A stretch of 64,000 bases of DNA from Oscillospiraceae bacterium (GCA_015063485.1 SVUA01000007.1:1-64000), one strand, 5' to 3'. Shown: positions 16,095-25,788, numbered from the stretch's first letter. Translations and numbers: made by a program. Notes: generated by a model not told the origin, from the sequence alone.

Positions 16095-16736
16095 ATGAAA
16101 AATTATGAAAACGTTGTAATCTTTGACCACCCGCTGATACGACACAAGATCGCAATTCTTCGCGACGAACGCACGAGCATGAAGGAGTTTCGCGAGCTTG
16201 TTGAAGAGATAACCACTCTTATGACCTACGAAAGTCTTAAAAGCGGCGTTCCCACGACGGATATAGAGGTAAAAACTCCTCTTGAGACCTGTACTCAAAC
16301 CGTAGTAAAGGACAACTCTATCGTTATCGTGCCCATTCTCCGCGCGGGACTCGGAATGGTCAACGGCATACACGTACTCTTCCCCTCCGCAAGAGTCGGA
16401 CATATCGGAATGTATAGAGACGAGGAGACCTTACAGCCTCAATCCTACTACTGCAAATTGCCCGCGGGTATCGAGGACAAGCTCGTAATGGTCGTCGACC
16501 CCATGCTCGCTACGGGCGGAAGCGCGTGTGATGCGATACAGCTTTTGAAGGACAGAGGCTGTAAGCACATAAAATTCATGGCGATAATCGGTGCTCCCGA
16601 GGGAGTAACAAGAGTTGCCGAGGCGCATCCTGACGTAGATATATACGTTTCCACACTTGACAGATGCTTGAATGAAAACGGATATATCCTCCCGGGTCTT
16701 GGCGACGCGGGCGACAGACTTTTCGGAACGAAATAA
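16095..16736 (+). CDS. upp: Uracil phosphoribosyltransferase
   Basis: A 213-residue enzyme that converts uracil and PRPP to UMP (pyrimidine salvage). The PRPP-binding loop VDPMLATGGSA and the uracil-binding C-terminus (GLGDAGDRLFGTK) are present, and the length matches the family. Cotranscribed with the permease; together they take up and trap uracil. The ribosome site AAGGAGATCG lies 8-9 bp upstream. Confidence 0.95.
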   Translation: MKNYENVVIFDHPLIRHKIAILRDERTSMKEFRELVEEITTLMTYESLKSGVPTTDIEVKTPLETCTQTVVKDNSIVIVPILRAGLGMVNGIHVLFPSARVGHIGMYRDEETLQPQSYYCKLPAGIEDKLVMVVDPMLATGGSACDAIQLLKDRGCKHIKFMAIIGAPEGVTRVAEAHPDVDIYVSTLDRCLNENGYILPGLGDAGDRLFGTK

Positions 16737-16744
16737 AAAGATGC

Positions 16745-16782
16745 AAAAAATATGCTACGCGATATCGCGTAGCATATTTTTT
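16745..16782. terminator. Bidirectional terminator between upp and the ABC gene
   Basis: A 38-nt perfect palindrome, A6 on one side and T6 on the other, centred at 16763/16764. It ends uraA-upp (plus) and the large ABC gene (minus). Confidence 0.92.
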
Positions 16783-16797
16783 ATTAAAAATTTTTAC

Positions 16798-19700
16798 TCA
16801 ACGGTCTCTTATTGCGTCGATAGGCTTACGTCTTGCTATGTTGTAAACGGGCAAGAAGCTTGACAGCAACGCAACGAATACACTTACCGCAAGCATTATC
16901 AATGCTTGACGCAGTCCAAGTGTAAGAAGCGTTATATTTATGCCGTAGCCGTGCATCAGCTCATTTACGAAAATTACGGCTGCGATAAGTGCTATAAAGG
17001 ATAGCACGAAATTGATAAGCGCGATAATAAGAGCTTCGCTGAAGAATATCTTAAATACGTCGGAGGAACGCGCGCCGACTGCTCGGAGCACTCCGATCTC
17101 ACGCTTTTTGTAGGATATAGAGGTCGCGATAAAGTTCATAAGCAACAGAGCCGAGAACACGGCAAATCCGATACCAACGTAAAGGAATACCTGTGCTCCT
17201 ACCTCAATAAAGTCGTTAAAGCCTTCAAGAGTACTCATAACAGCATTCTTCATAACGAATTGATAATCGCTTTCGGTATCAAACGACATCTGCGCGAGCT
17301 TCATGATAACGTCAGTATCATTCGTCATCGGGGCGACGGCAAACGACCAGATCCCGCTTACGTGATCCGCTTGAACCTCTTCATAGGAAACATAATAATC
17401 ATATTTCGCTGTTTCTTCCTTATACCACGTCTTGTAGTCGGCAAGAACCGCATCGCTTATAATAATGCCCCCCTGATTTGATTCGTAATAACCTACTATC
17501 TTAAAGTCGTAATTCTTTATCACGGTTGTCGTTCCAAGCTCGTGATTATTTGTATAGGAGCTGAACTTCAGTTCCGAAAGCTTTTCTATAAGCGAATCCA
17601 TAGAGAGAGCTTCAAATTTATCGGTCGCCTTTTTGTTTATTTCAATACCAGACTCAAAGCCGAACGCATTTTTTCTTAATCCAAGCTCTTCAATGCAAAG
17701 ATATTGATCGGCATAGAAATTTCTCAGTATATCTTTTTTCCACTCGTTATTTCCTGTATTCTCCGTATCATTCCACTGATTTTCATCAACGTATCCATTC
17801 TTAAGCATAAGCTTAACAAGGCTATCGTTCTGCCAGAGTCCGCCCGTAATAACAGCATCATATGCGGACAGATATCTGTATATCTCTTCGTATCGATAAG
17901 AAGAAACACTAATGATATTGTTTTCCTCGCTCAACTCTCTTAAATATTGCTCAAAGTGATGTGTATCAATGTTTGAAACATCCTCTTCAATACCCATAGC
18001 TTTTGCTATTATTGAGGCGAAATCCTTATGCAATTCATGATGGTCAACATTTTTAGCCGCGATAGCTTCAAATATTCTATCATAGTAAGAAAGTTCTTTA
18101 TTCGTACTGTTCCAAATGCTCTCTCCGTAAAGCTCGATAGCTTTATCCTCTATTAAGGAAGTGTCTACCTCAATTTCGAAGTCTCCTCTTCCGATGCTAT
18201 CGAATATCTGTGCGGGAACGACTATCTCATTCGCACCAAGCTTTTCGCGAGCAACACCGTCTATCCACTTTACATTCAGTCTCGAAAGTGCCGAGCTTCC
18301 CGCTGCCATACTGTACTGCATCATGTGGTCCATGCTTTCATAGTACTTATCCATCTTTTCAGAGGACTCGGAATCGGGAGACGTTATACCTATATAATAG
18401 CTTCCCATAGGTCCGTACATATGAGTTGCAATATCATCAAGAGAGCTATACGCCATAGACGAAAGCGATACAATATCCTCTACGCGAGTGATACCGAGCG
18501 CGTGGAAGCCGTAATTCAGCTCGCTTTCAAGCTCTACTTGAAGAACCATATCCGCAAGGTCGCTTCCGCTATTATTACCGTTTTCTCTTTGATCGGGCAT
18601 AAATCTTGCGTAACGGTCGTAGTCAAATTGAGTGTCAACTACGCCTACGATAACGAAGGAATATCCTTCCGAATCCTTGAAATTAAAGTTACCGTCAGAA
18701 ATAGTAATATGCTTTCCGATTATCGAATTTGCGTCTCCCTCGGTCATTGTGAGTGAGTTCGCCGCAACGCTCTCGTCGTAATTTTTGTTTTTAAAGCCGT
18801 ACTGGTTAAACTGACGGTACATGAATTCGGTAATAGCTATCTCTCCCGCTTTGTTCGGAAGTCTTCCCGTTACGTTAAGACCGGCTGACGAGATAGATTC
18901 CTCGCTCATGTTAACAAAGCCCGTAAGCTTTGCCGTATACATAGTGTTGTTATCATAGCTTTGCATAAGCGGAGCTACCGAGAAGCCCTGCTTATAGTGT
19001 GCCGTACCGCCCGTATATACGGGAACGAAATCAAGTCCCGTTTCCTTGCGGAGATATTCGATATCCTCGTCGTTCATGGCGTGGATATTGTAGTAAGAAT
19101 GGCTATCGCCGTCACTGTACGTCATGACGGTCTTGACGCCAAGCTCGACCGACGCATTTCTTATATTTGAATCGGCAATAGATTCTGCCGCCGCCGTGAC
19201 CTTATTATAAGCGGCAAGAGTGTCGGCAAAACCGAACATCGTAAACGCTATAAGTGAGAGCAAAATAGTCATAACAAGACGGAACTTCTTATGCTTTAGA
19301 CCGCTTGCGCCCATCTTCACTGCGTTCTTCATGGGAAGACGTGAATGGATAAATTTGGTTTTGCTCTTGTCGTAATCCTTGGTCTTGACATCCTTTTCGG
19401 GTTTAGTTCCCTCAAAAACAGATGTGTTTCCGTTCTCGCCTATTCCCGCGGCACTGCGAAGCTCATTGTTTACCTTTCCGTCACTCGAAAGAAGTATATC
19501 TCCGCTGTTATTGTTTGCGAGATATGCGTTTATCATGTCAAGGTCAGCGGCTGTCAAGCGGTATCCGCCCTTTATGCGAAGGATATTGTCCGTGACCTTT
19601 TCAAGTCCCTCGGAAAGATGCTCACTCTGACGCTCATGCTTCGTTACGTCGGATATTATCTGTCCGTCCGAAAGTTCGATTATACGGTCTGCGTACTTCT

Positions 19701-20307
19701 CGGCAAAATCTCTGTCATGCGATACGATAAGCACGAGCTTTTCCTTTGAGAGTGCCTTTAGCGTATCGAATATCTGCTTACCCGTATTGGAGTCAAGCGC
19801 ACCCGTAGGTTCGTCCGCCATGATTATCTGCGGTTCTTTAACGAGAGCGCGTGCAATAGCAACTCTCTGCTTCTGACCGCCCGATAGCTCATTCGGCTTA
19901 CGCTTGGCATACGAAAGAAGGTCTACCTTTGAGAGTATCTCGGTTATCTTTTCATCGGTAGCCTTTTTGCCTTGAAGCTCAAGCGCGAGGCCTATATTTG
20001 CGCCGACCGAAAAATCGTCGAGAATATTGTATTCCTGAAAGATAAATCCGATAAAGGTGTTTCTGTACGCGTCAAAATCCGAGCCTGCGAAATCCTTTGA
20101 GGATTTACCCATTATGATAAATTCACCGCTGTCGTATCCGTCAAGTCCGCCCATTACGTTAAGTAACGTAGACTTACCGCTTCCCGATTTACCGAGAATA
20201 AATACCATTCCCGATTCTGCGAAGGTTATGTTTATATTGTCGAGCGCCTTTACGGATTCGCCTTTTTTTGAATGATAGGTTTTTGATAGATTTCTTATTT
20301 CAAGCAT
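16798..20307 (-). CDS. Fused ABC transporter: MacB-like ATPase plus FtsX-type permease
   Basis: A 1169-residue fusion. Residues 1-~225 are a MacB/LolD-type ATPase with GKSGSGKST, the signature LSGGQKQRVAIARAL and Walker B IIMADEPTGALDS. A linker leads to a first TM near residues ~345-370 (RLVMTILLSLIAFTMFGF). A very large (~650-residue) extracytoplasmic region follows, then three TMs of the FtsX domain with KREIGVLRAVGARSSDVFKIFF. Such proteins move lipoproteins or peptides or sense antimicrobial peptides by mechanotransmission. The start at 20307 follows AAAAAAGGAGG. It is alone in its transcription unit. Confidence 0.88.
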   Translation of the reverse strand: MLEIRNLSKTYHSKKGESVKALDNINITFAESGMVFILGKSGSGKSTLLNVMGGLDGYDSGEFIIMGKSSKDFAGSDFDAYRNTFIGFIFQEYNILDDFSVGANIGLALELQGKKATDEKITEILSKVDLLSYAKRKPNELSGGQKQRVAIARALVKEPQIIMADEPTGALDSNTGKQIFDTLKALSKEKLVLIVSHDRDFAEKYADRIIELSDGQIISDVTKHERQSEHLSEGLEKVTDNILRIKGGYRLTAADLDMINAYLANNNSGDILLSSDGKVNNELRSAAGIGENGNTSVFEGTKPEKDVKTKDYDKSKTKFIHSRLPMKNAVKMGASGLKHKKFRLVMTILLSLIAFTMFGFADTLAAYNKVTAAAESIADSNIRNASVELGVKTVMTYSDGDSHSYYNIHAMNDEDIEYLRKETGLDFVPVYTGGTAHYKQGFSVAPLMQSYDNNTMYTAKLTGFVNMSEESISSAGLNVTGRLPNKAGEIAITEFMYRQFNQYGFKNKNYDESVAANSLTMTEGDANSIIGKHITISDGNFNFKDSEGYSFVIVGVVDTQFDYDRYARFMPDQRENGNNSGSDLADMVLQVELESELNYGFHALGITRVEDIVSLSSMAYSSLDDIATHMYGPMGSYYIGITSPDSESSEKMDKYYESMDHMMQYSMAAGSSALSRLNVKWIDGVAREKLGANEIVVPAQIFDSIGRGDFEIEVDTSLIEDKAIELYGESIWNSTNKELSYYDRIFEAIAAKNVDHHELHKDFASIIAKAMGIEEDVSNIDTHHFEQYLRELSEENNIISVSSYRYEEIYRYLSAYDAVITGGLWQNDSLVKLMLKNGYVDENQWNDTENTGNNEWKKDILRNFYADQYLCIEELGLRKNAFGFESGIEINKKATDKFEALSMDSLIEKLSELKFSSYTNNHELGTTTVIKNYDFKIVGYYESNQGGIIISDAVLADYKTWYKEETAKYDYYVSYEEVQADHVSGIWSFAVAPMTNDTDVIMKLAQMSFDTESDYQFVMKNAVMSTLEGFNDFIEVGAQVFLYVGIGFAVFSALLLMNFIATSISYKKREIGVLRAVGARSSDVFKIFFSEALIIALINFVLSFIALIAAVIFVNELMHGYGINITLLTLGLRQALIMLAVSVFVALLSSFLPVYNIARRKPIDAIRDR

Positions 20308-20340
20308 ATCAAGAGCCTCCTTTTTTAGATATGTATATTG

Positions 20341-20369
20341 ATTATACAATAAAATTACGAATTTTGCAA
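20341..20369 (-). promoter_or_regulatory. Promoter of the fused ABC gene
   Basis: TTGCAA (20364-20369), 17-bp spacer, TATAAT (20341-20346) on the minus strand. Confidence 0.75.
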
Positions 20370-20424
20370 TAGTTTTTTTGTAAAGTATTTTGTTTCGTTT
20401 ATACAGATCTGTATTCAGATAACC

Positions 20425-20913
20425 TTAATCTTTTGATTTTTGATAAGCAATTCTCTCCTCTCCGTTATCAAGATAGATCTTTCCGCAAAGCGAAAAGCCG
20501 TTCTTTGCGAGTGCCTTCTGCATGGGAATATTATTCTTATGCGTATCTATTTTCAGATTTGGAAAAGCGTTATAGCAGTAATCAAAGCAAAAAGCAGAAA
20601 CACCTCTTCCCTGTTTTGCAACGGCTATGCGGTGTATAACGGCATATTCGTTACGGTTGAGCCACGCACCGTCGTATATCTTTTCGTACGTGGGATCGTT
20701 TTCCTTGGCAAAATAAAACACGCCCGCAATTTCCTCTCCGTCCACACAAACGTATAGATATCCTCTTTCTATGTCGCTTTTTATAAGACTGTCCGATGGG
20801 TATCCGCCCTTCCATTGAGTCTCGTTTCCGTTCTCACTCATAAATTTACGTGCCGATGCGTATATATCGCGTATTTCAGAAAACTCTTTTATATCTGCTT
20901 TACGAATATTCAT
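20425..20913 (-). CDS. GNAT-family N-acetyltransferase
   Basis: A 162-residue single-domain acetyltransferase: MNIRKADIKEFSEIRDIY at the start, VIHRIAVAKQGRG as the acetyl-CoA-binding strand and loop, and ALAKNGFSLCGKIYLDNGEERIAY at the end. The acceptor is unknown. The ribosome site AAAGGAGGATAGT is excellent. It lies upstream of the large ABC gene on the same strand, which has its own promoter. Confidence 0.85.
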   Translation of the reverse strand: MNIRKADIKEFSEIRDIYASARKFMSENGNETQWKGGYPSDSLIKSDIERGYLYVCVDGEEIAGVFYFAKENDPTYEKIYDGAWLNRNEYAVIHRIAVAKQGRGVSAFCFDYCYNAFPNLKIDTHKNNIPMQKALAKNGFSLCGKIYLDNGEERIAYQKSKD

Positions 20914-21013
20914 ACTATCCTCCTTTTGTTTTCGGTTATATAGATTTTACCTTATTTTTTCGCCCGTGTAAATACTTTTTGAAAATTTTCCGCTCACAAA
21001 AATGTGAAAAATA

Positions 21014-21042
21014 TTGAAAGCAGGAAATTTTTATGTTATACT
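21014..21042 (+). promoter_or_regulatory. Promoter of the 2-hydroxyacid dehydrogenase
   Basis: TTGAAA (21014-21019), 17-bp spacer, TATACT (21037-21042), with TGT before the -10 box. Confidence 0.75.
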
Positions 21043-21071
21043 ATTACAAGAAAATCTATTCGGAGGCTTTT

Positions 21072-22019
21072 ATGAAAATAGTTATACTTGACGCTGCAAC
21101 GCTTGGAGACGACCTCTCATTTGACGGACTTCGTGAACTTGGAGAGCTTACGGTGCATCAAACGACCGCGCAAGAGGACGTGGCAGAACGTATATGTGAT
21201 TGCGACGTCGTTATTTTAAATAAATTAAAACTGACGCTCGATATCCTTTCAAGCGCAAAAAATTTAAAGCTTATATGCGAAACTGCTACGGGATACGACA
21301 ATATAGACCTATCCGCCGCAAGAAAGCTTGGAATCGCTGTCTGCAACGTTCCGGGATATTCAACCGCATCGGTCGTTCAAGTAACGCTTGCTATGGCGCT
21401 ATCTCTTGCCACAAATCTGCCCGATTTTGAGAAAAACGTTTCGTCAGGTACGTACTCCGAGGGTAACTGCGCGAATACCCTCACGCCCGTTTTTCATGAG
21501 CTTGCGGGCAAAACGTGGGGTGTAGTCGGATACGGCAACATCGGAAAAGGCGTTGCCGATGTTGCTCGCGCGCTTGGCTGTAAGATACTCGTCTGCCGCA
21601 ACCACCCCGACGGCTCGGACGAATGTGTAGATATAGATACACTTTGCAAAAATTCCGATATAATAAGTATTCACACGCCCTTGAGTGATGCGACCCGCGG
21701 ACTTATAAACGCGGAGCGTATTGCCTCTATGAAGCAAGGCGTTATCATTATAAACGTGGCAAGAGGCGCGGTCACCGACGAAAAGGCTATCGCAAACGCT
21801 ATTCTTGACGGAAAGATCGGAGGCTTCGGTTGTGACGTTTACAGCGTAGAGCCTTTCAGAAAGGACCACCCGTTTTACGCTCTGCTAGGCAATCCCCGCG
21901 TTTGTCTCACGCCTCACATGGCTTGGGGATCGTATGAGTCACGCGTCCGCTGTCTTAACACAGTAACAGATAACATCAGAGCGTTTTACGCAGTTGAAAA
22001 GCAGAACCGCGTTGATTAA
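21072..22019 (+). CDS. D-2-hydroxyacid dehydrogenase (glycerate/hydroxypyruvate type)
   Basis: A 315-residue NAD(P)-dependent oxidoreductase that interconverts a 2-oxoacid and a D-2-hydroxyacid. The Rossmann motif is GVVGYGNIGKG, the catalytic Arg lies in NVARGAV, Glu in DVYSVEP and His in TPHMAWGS. The exact substrate (hydroxypyruvate, glyoxylate or another) is not determined. The ATG at 21072 follows CGGAGGCTTTT; the upstream in-frame ATG at 21033 overlaps the promoter region and is rejected. Confidence 0.88.
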   Translation: MKIVILDAATLGDDLSFDGLRELGELTVHQTTAQEDVAERICDCDVVILNKLKLTLDILSSAKNLKLICETATGYDNIDLSAARKLGIAVCNVPGYSTASVVQVTLAMALSLATNLPDFEKNVSSGTYSEGNCANTLTPVFHELAGKTWGVVGYGNIGKGVADVARALGCKILVCRNHPDGSDECVDIDTLCKNSDIISIHTPLSDATRGLINAERIASMKQGVIIINVARGAVTDEKAIANAILDGKIGGFGCDVYSVEPFRKDHPFYALLGNPRVCLTPHMAWGSYESRVRCLNTVTDNIRAFYAVEKQNRVD

Positions 22020-22032
22020 TATGCAATACTAT

Positions 22033-22070
22033 AAAAGGACTGAATCAAAACGATTCAGTCCTTTTGTTTT
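22033..22070. terminator. Terminator between the dehydrogenase and mntP
   Basis: Stem 22033-22046/22052-22065 (AAAAGGACTGAATC with its complement), followed by T-rich sequence. A run of A before the stem lets it work for both converging genes. Confidence 0.88.
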
Positions 22071-22660
22071 TATATTCCAAATATTCCTTTTACAAAAATA
22101 TAAATACCTATTCCGATAAGTATAACACCGCCGAGTATCTGCGCTTTATTTGACAGATGCGTTCCGAACTTTTTGCCGATGCAAACACCCGCCATACAGA
22201 TAAAGAACGTAAGCACCGCGATTATAAGTGCGCAAACGAGCGCATGGAGAATGTCGTACTCGGATATCGTAAATCCGACGGAAAGCGCGTCGATCGAAGT
22301 AGCAATTCCCTGAACTACCAAGCACCAAAAGCCTGTACATCTTGGCTTGAAGTCCTCTTCCTCGCCCTGCTTTATACCCTCAAGAAGCATTTTTCCACCG
22401 ATAAACACAAGCAAAGCCAAAGCTATCCACGGAATAAATTTTTCAAACGCCGTAAATGTTTTTGCTATCGTATGTATGCAAAACCAGCCAACAAGAGGCA
22501 TCAGAGCCTGAAAGAAAGCGAACATTCCCGCTATTCCGCATACCTTTGAGCCCTTCATTTTAGGCTCGCTGAGTCCATTAGCAAGTGACACCGAGAATGC
22601 GTCCATGGCAAGTCCTATACCAAGCATCGCAGACTGAACGAAAAACATCAGATCCCACAT
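22070..22660 (-). CDS. mntP: Manganese efflux pump MntP
   Basis: A 196-residue, six-helix membrane protein built of two similar halves. The family's paired acidic motifs are both present: GLAMDAFSVSLANG in the first half and GIATSIDALSVGFT in the second. It exports Mn(II). The leader between the predicted transcription start and the gene is only about 45 nt, so no yybP-ykoY riboswitch fits. The ribosome site is CAAGGAGGTATAAAAA. Confidence 0.93.
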   Translation of the reverse strand: MWDLMFFVQSAMLGIGLAMDAFSVSLANGLSEPKMKGSKVCGIAGMFAFFQALMPLVGWFCIHTIAKTFTAFEKFIPWIALALLVFIGGKMLLEGIKQGEEEDFKPRCTGFWCLVVQGIATSIDALSVGFTISEYDILHALVCALIIAVLTFFICMAGVCIGKKFGTHLSNKAQILGGVILIGIGIYIFVKGIFGI

Positions 22661-22706
22661 TTTTTATACCTCCTTGACAATAAAATCAATTTTTTACAAC
22701 TTTTAT

Positions 22707-22735
22707 ATTATATCACATATACTTTTATCTGTCAA
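22707..22735 (-). promoter_or_regulatory. Promoter of mntP
   Basis: Consensus TTGACA (22730-22735), 17-bp spacer, TATAAT (22707-22712), with TGA before the -10 box. Confidence 0.9.
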
Positions 22736-22748
22736 GCTTTCCAAATAT

Positions 22749-22785
22749 AAAAAGGAGTTAACTCATTATTTTATGAATTAACTCC
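22749..22785 (-). terminator. Terminator of the DUF3343-desulfurase operon
   Basis: GGAGTTAA (22754-22761) pairs with TTAACTCC (22778-22785), and on the minus strand TTTTT follows at once. Confidence 0.85.
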
Positions 22786-22790
22786 GATTT

Positions 22791-23936
22791 TTAATTTTGT
22801 TTTATCTTTCTCAAAGCATCAACGAAGATATCTATCTCTCGTTCGGTATTAAAAACGCCAAAGCTTATCCGAGTCGCACCGTCTTTATCCGTCCCAAGCA
22901 TTTTATGCCCAAGAGGACAACAATGAAATCCGCCTCGAACGCATATTTCCTCCTCGTCAAGCCGTCGCGCGACGGTTTCGGAAGGCACACCGTCTACCGA
23001 AAATAAAAGGACTGAACCTTCATATTCGGGTGCATAGAGCTTTATACCATTCATATTGCAAAGTTTCTCCCTTGCATATCTGAAAAGCTTCTTTTCATGC
23101 TCGGAGATCGAATCGATTCCTCTCTCAGATATCCATTTTATTCCCTCGCAAAGTCCTGCCAAGGCAGGCGCGGGAAGCGTTCCCGCCTCGTATCTTTCGG
23201 GAGAAAACTCAGGCATGTCACCTTCAAGAGAGTTCACTCCGTTTCCGCCCTCCATAAGAGTATCTATCGAAAAATCTTTACCAAGCAAAACCGCTCCCGT
23301 TCCTTGCGGACCAAGTAATCCCTTATGCCCGGGAAGACATAGCGCATCTGTCTCCGCTCCGTCAAAATCAAGCGGAATATGCCCCGCGCCTTGCGCTCCG
23401 TCAACTATAAATCTTATTCCGTGACGGTGGCAAAATGCTCCTATCTCTGCAACAGGAAGGGTATATGAGCAAATATTTGATGCCCATGTTGCTATCACAG
23501 CTCTCGTTTTAGGCTTTATCATTCTCGCGATCCCCGCGCAGATACGCGTAGGACTTGCCCTTTCATCGCATATCATAGACGGATAGATATCAAAGGTTAT
23601 CTTTCCTTCCTTTGCAAGCTTATATATGGGACGGTATACGGCATTGTGCTCAATATCAGAAATAAGCACATGATCGCCCTGCTTTAACGTTCCCTTTATG
23701 ACCGTATTCAGCGAGTGAGTCGTGTTCATCGTAAAAAACACTCGCGCGGGATCGAAAACCGAAAAAAGCTCGGCAACTCTCTCTCGGCACTCAAATATTT
23801 TTTCAGCCGCCGCGAGTGAAAGCGCATGAGAGCCTCTCCCCGCATTACCTCCATAACAGGTAAGACACCGCAATACTTCCCTATTTACCTCTCGCGGCTT
23901 TGGAAAGCTCGTTGCCGCATTATCAAAGTATATCAT
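22791..23936 (-). CDS. Cysteine desulfurase-family aminotransferase (class V)
   Basis: A 381-residue PLP enzyme (MIYFDNAATSFPKP). The PLP lysine lies in PGHKGLLGPQGTG and the catalytic Cys region is GGFHCCPLGHKMLG. It would take sulfur (or selenium) from cysteine (or selenocysteine). It belongs to the compact subgroup often found beside DUF3343 rather than the IscS/NifS of Fe-S operons. The start at 23936 overlaps the DUF3343 stop as ATGA, so the two are translationally coupled; the ATG five codons earlier lies in the upstream gene. No selD or Fe-S scaffold gene is seen nearby. Confidence 0.88.
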   Translation of the reverse strand: MIYFDNAATSFPKPREVNREVLRCLTCYGGNAGRGSHALSLAAAEKIFECRERVAELFSVFDPARVFFTMNTTHSLNTVIKGTLKQGDHVLISDIEHNAVYRPIYKLAKEGKITFDIYPSMICDERASPTRICAGIARMIKPKTRAVIATWASNICSYTLPVAEIGAFCHRHGIRFIVDGAQGAGHIPLDFDGAETDALCLPGHKGLLGPQGTGAVLLGKDFSIDTLMEGGNGVNSLEGDMPEFSPERYEAGTLPAPALAGLCEGIKWISERGIDSISEHEKKLFRYAREKLCNMNGIKLYAPEYEGSVLLFSVDGVPSETVARRLDEEEICVRGGFHCCPLGHKMLGTDKDGATRISFGVFNTEREIDIFVDALRKIKQN

Positions 23937-24175
23937 TCTTCCGCCCGCCATTCTTTGACGATTATACGCGCAGCGAAAAGAGCCGAACGAACGTTACTTT
24001 CTTGTGCGCAAGCAAATCGCACTCCGTATATGCAGCCGCGCGTTGAGGAGGAGCTTTCGGATTTCGTTACACTGGACGGAATAGCAAGTGCGGCAAGTAC
24101 TCTTTGAGCCTTTTGTGCCTGCGTTATAGAGCCGATAGCCGCAAAACACGCCCGTCCGCCTGTTTGCATTTTCAT
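23933..24175 (-). CDS. DUF3343 protein, putative Se/S carrier
   Basis: An 80-residue protein of the DUF3343 family. Its STRGCIYGVRFACAQE segment carries C48, the family's conserved Cys, and C56. Members are thought to carry sulfur or selenium, but this is not established. It begins with an excellent site (GAAGGAGGTGGAAGT) and ends overlapping the desulfurase start by 4 bp. The pair probably forms a donor-carrier unit. Confidence 0.78.
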   Translation of the reverse strand: MKMQTGGRACFAAIGSITQAQKAQRVLAALAIPSSVTKSESSSSTRGCIYGVRFACAQESNVRSALFAARIIVKEWRAEE

Positions 24176-24240
24176 ACTTCCACCTCCTTCATTATCATAA
24201 TATGCAAAAACGAAGAAGCAGGAAATACTTTCTATAAAAC

Positions 24241-24277
24241 AAAAAATCCAACCGTAAAATTTACGGTTGGATTTTTT
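24241..24277 (-). terminator. Terminator of the ribosomal-protein array
   Basis: Perfect 18-bp stem 24241-24258/24260-24277 with T6 on the minus-strand side, 12 nt after the rplQ stop. It also faces the DUF3343 promoter region. Confidence 0.92.
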
Positions 24278-24288
24278 ATCAGAGAGGA

Positions 24289-24708
24289 TCAGTTCTCGAG
24301 GGGCTTAGCCTCAACCTTTTTCTCTTTCTTCTTGCTATCCTTCTTGTCAGCCTCAGGCTTAACATAGTCGATAAGCTTTACGATCGCCATCTCTGCGCCG
24401 TCACCTCTGCGCGGGCCGAGCTTGTAGATCTGTGTATAACCGCCATTGCGATCCGCATACATAGGAGCGAGCTCGCTGAATACCTTGGTAACAACGTCCT
24501 CCTTGGTAATGTATGCCAATGCTGCGCGGCGACTTGCAAGAGTATTCTTCTTGCCAAGAGTAATCATTTTTTCTGCCATTGAACGAACTTCTTTTGCTCT
24601 GGTAAGAGTCGTTTCAACCTGTCCGTTAGCAAGCAGTAAAGTAACCATTCCGCGAAGCATTGCGTTTCTGTGCGCGGTAGGTCTGCCAAGTTTTCTTGTT
24701 CCGGGCAT
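24289..24708 (-). CDS. rplQ: Ribosomal protein L17
   Basis: A 139-residue L17 ([21 protein letters not shown]), part of the large subunit at the exit-tunnel side. The last ~22 residues are a Lys/Glu-rich tail ([14 protein letters not shown]) longer than usual. It is the last gene of the array, directly before the terminator, in the common rpoA-rplQ order. Ribosome site AAGGAGGCAAAGACA. Confidence 0.95.
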   Translation of the reverse strand: MPGTRKLGRPTAHRNAMLRGMVTLLLANGQVETTLTRAKEVRSMAEKMITLGKKNTLASRRAALAYITKEDVVTKVFSELAPMYADRNGGYTQIYKLGPRRGDGAEMAIVKLIDYVKPEADKKDSKKKEKKVEAKPLEN

Positions 24709-24770
24709 TGTCTTTGCCTCCTTTGCCGTATTTTAATCGTATGCATTCTCGGCTTTACGCCGATTTTTTC

Positions 24771-25745
24771 TTACTCTTCCTCTTTTCTGAGGTCAAGTCC
24801 GAGTGAATGCAGTTTCTGGATAACTTCTTCAAGCGATTTCTTACCGAGGTTACGAACTTTTATCATATCCTCTTCGGTTCGATTCGTAAGATCTTCCACC
24901 GTGTCAATGCCTGCGCGCTTCAAGCAGTTGAAGCTACGTACAGACATGTCAAGCTCCTCAATGGTCATCTCAAGAACCTTTTCCTTCTTGGTCTCTTCTC
25001 TTTCAACCATGATTTCCACGTTCTTTGCTTCATCAGACAGATCAACAAACAAGTTGAGATGCTCGTTGAGAATCTTGGCTCCGAAGGAAATCGCTTCTTT
25101 TGCTGTGATTGTTCCGTTGGTCTCGACCTCAAGCGAAAGCTTGTCAAAGTCGGTAATGTTGCCTACACGTGTATTTTCAACGTTAAAGCTTACATTATAG
25201 ACCGGCGTATATATCGAATCGGTAAATATCGTTCCGATAGGAGCGGATATATTAGAACCGCGCATCTGAGCATCAAGCTGCTTGTTGCGCTCCTGCGATA
25301 CGTATCCTCTGCCCTGATCGAAGGTCAACTCCATATAAAATCTGTCGTTGTCTCCTACAGTGCAAATATGATGATCGGGGTTCAGTATCTCTATATCCGT
25401 ATCTGCCTTGATATCACCTGCCGTTACTTCACGCGAACCAATTACATCGATAATGACTGTCTTTGGCGAATTGCAGTGAAGCTTTGCTATAATACCCTTT
25501 ACGTTAAGAACGATCTCGGTAACGTCCTCGGTAACTCCGGGGATAGTGGAAAATTCATGAAGAACACCGTCTATCTTGATGTTGGTTACGGCATATCCGG
25601 GCAATGAGCTGAGCATAATTCTGCGCAACGAGTTGCCAAGGGTAATTCCGAATCCGCGCTCAAGTGGCTCTACGATAAATTTACCGCGTGTACCGTCTTC
25701 GCTCAGGTTAACCGTCGTTATATTGGGCTTTTCAATCTCAATCAT
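24771..25745 (-). CDS. rpoA: RNA polymerase alpha subunit
   Basis: A full-length 324-residue alpha. The N-terminal dimer domain runs to about residue 230 ([20 protein letters not shown]), followed by a linker and the C-terminal domain ([32 protein letters not shown]) that contacts promoter UP elements and activators. It sits between rpsD and rplQ, the standard alpha-operon order. A 106-nt gap with two hairpins precedes it. Confidence 0.97.
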   Translation of the reverse strand: MIEIEKPNITTVNLSEDGTRGKFIVEPLERGFGITLGNSLRRIMLSSLPGYAVTNIKIDGVLHEFSTIPGVTEDVTEIVLNVKGIIAKLHCNSPKTVIIDVIGSREVTAGDIKADTDIEILNPDHHICTVGDNDRFYMELTFDQGRGYVSQERNKQLDAQMRGSNISAPIGTIFTDSIYTPVYNVSFNVENTRVGNITDFDKLSLEVETNGTITAKEAISFGAKILNEHLNLFVDLSDEAKNVEIMVEREETKKEKVLEMTIEELDMSVRSFNCLKRAGIDTVEDLTNRTEEDMIKVRNLGKKSLEEVIQKLHSLGLDLRKEEE

Positions 25746-25788
25746 TCCAAATAAACCCTCCTTATAAAATTTAGTTTAAGAAAAACCA

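Noticed and set aside
22661..22712. Manganese riboswitch upstream of mntP
   Set aside because: Only about 45 nt lie between the predicted transcription start and the gene, too short for a yybP-ykoY element.
24807..25607. 266-codon plus-strand frame opposite rpoA
   Set aside because: Antisense to a complete rpoA; Cys/Ile/Tyr-rich composition typical of shadow frames.
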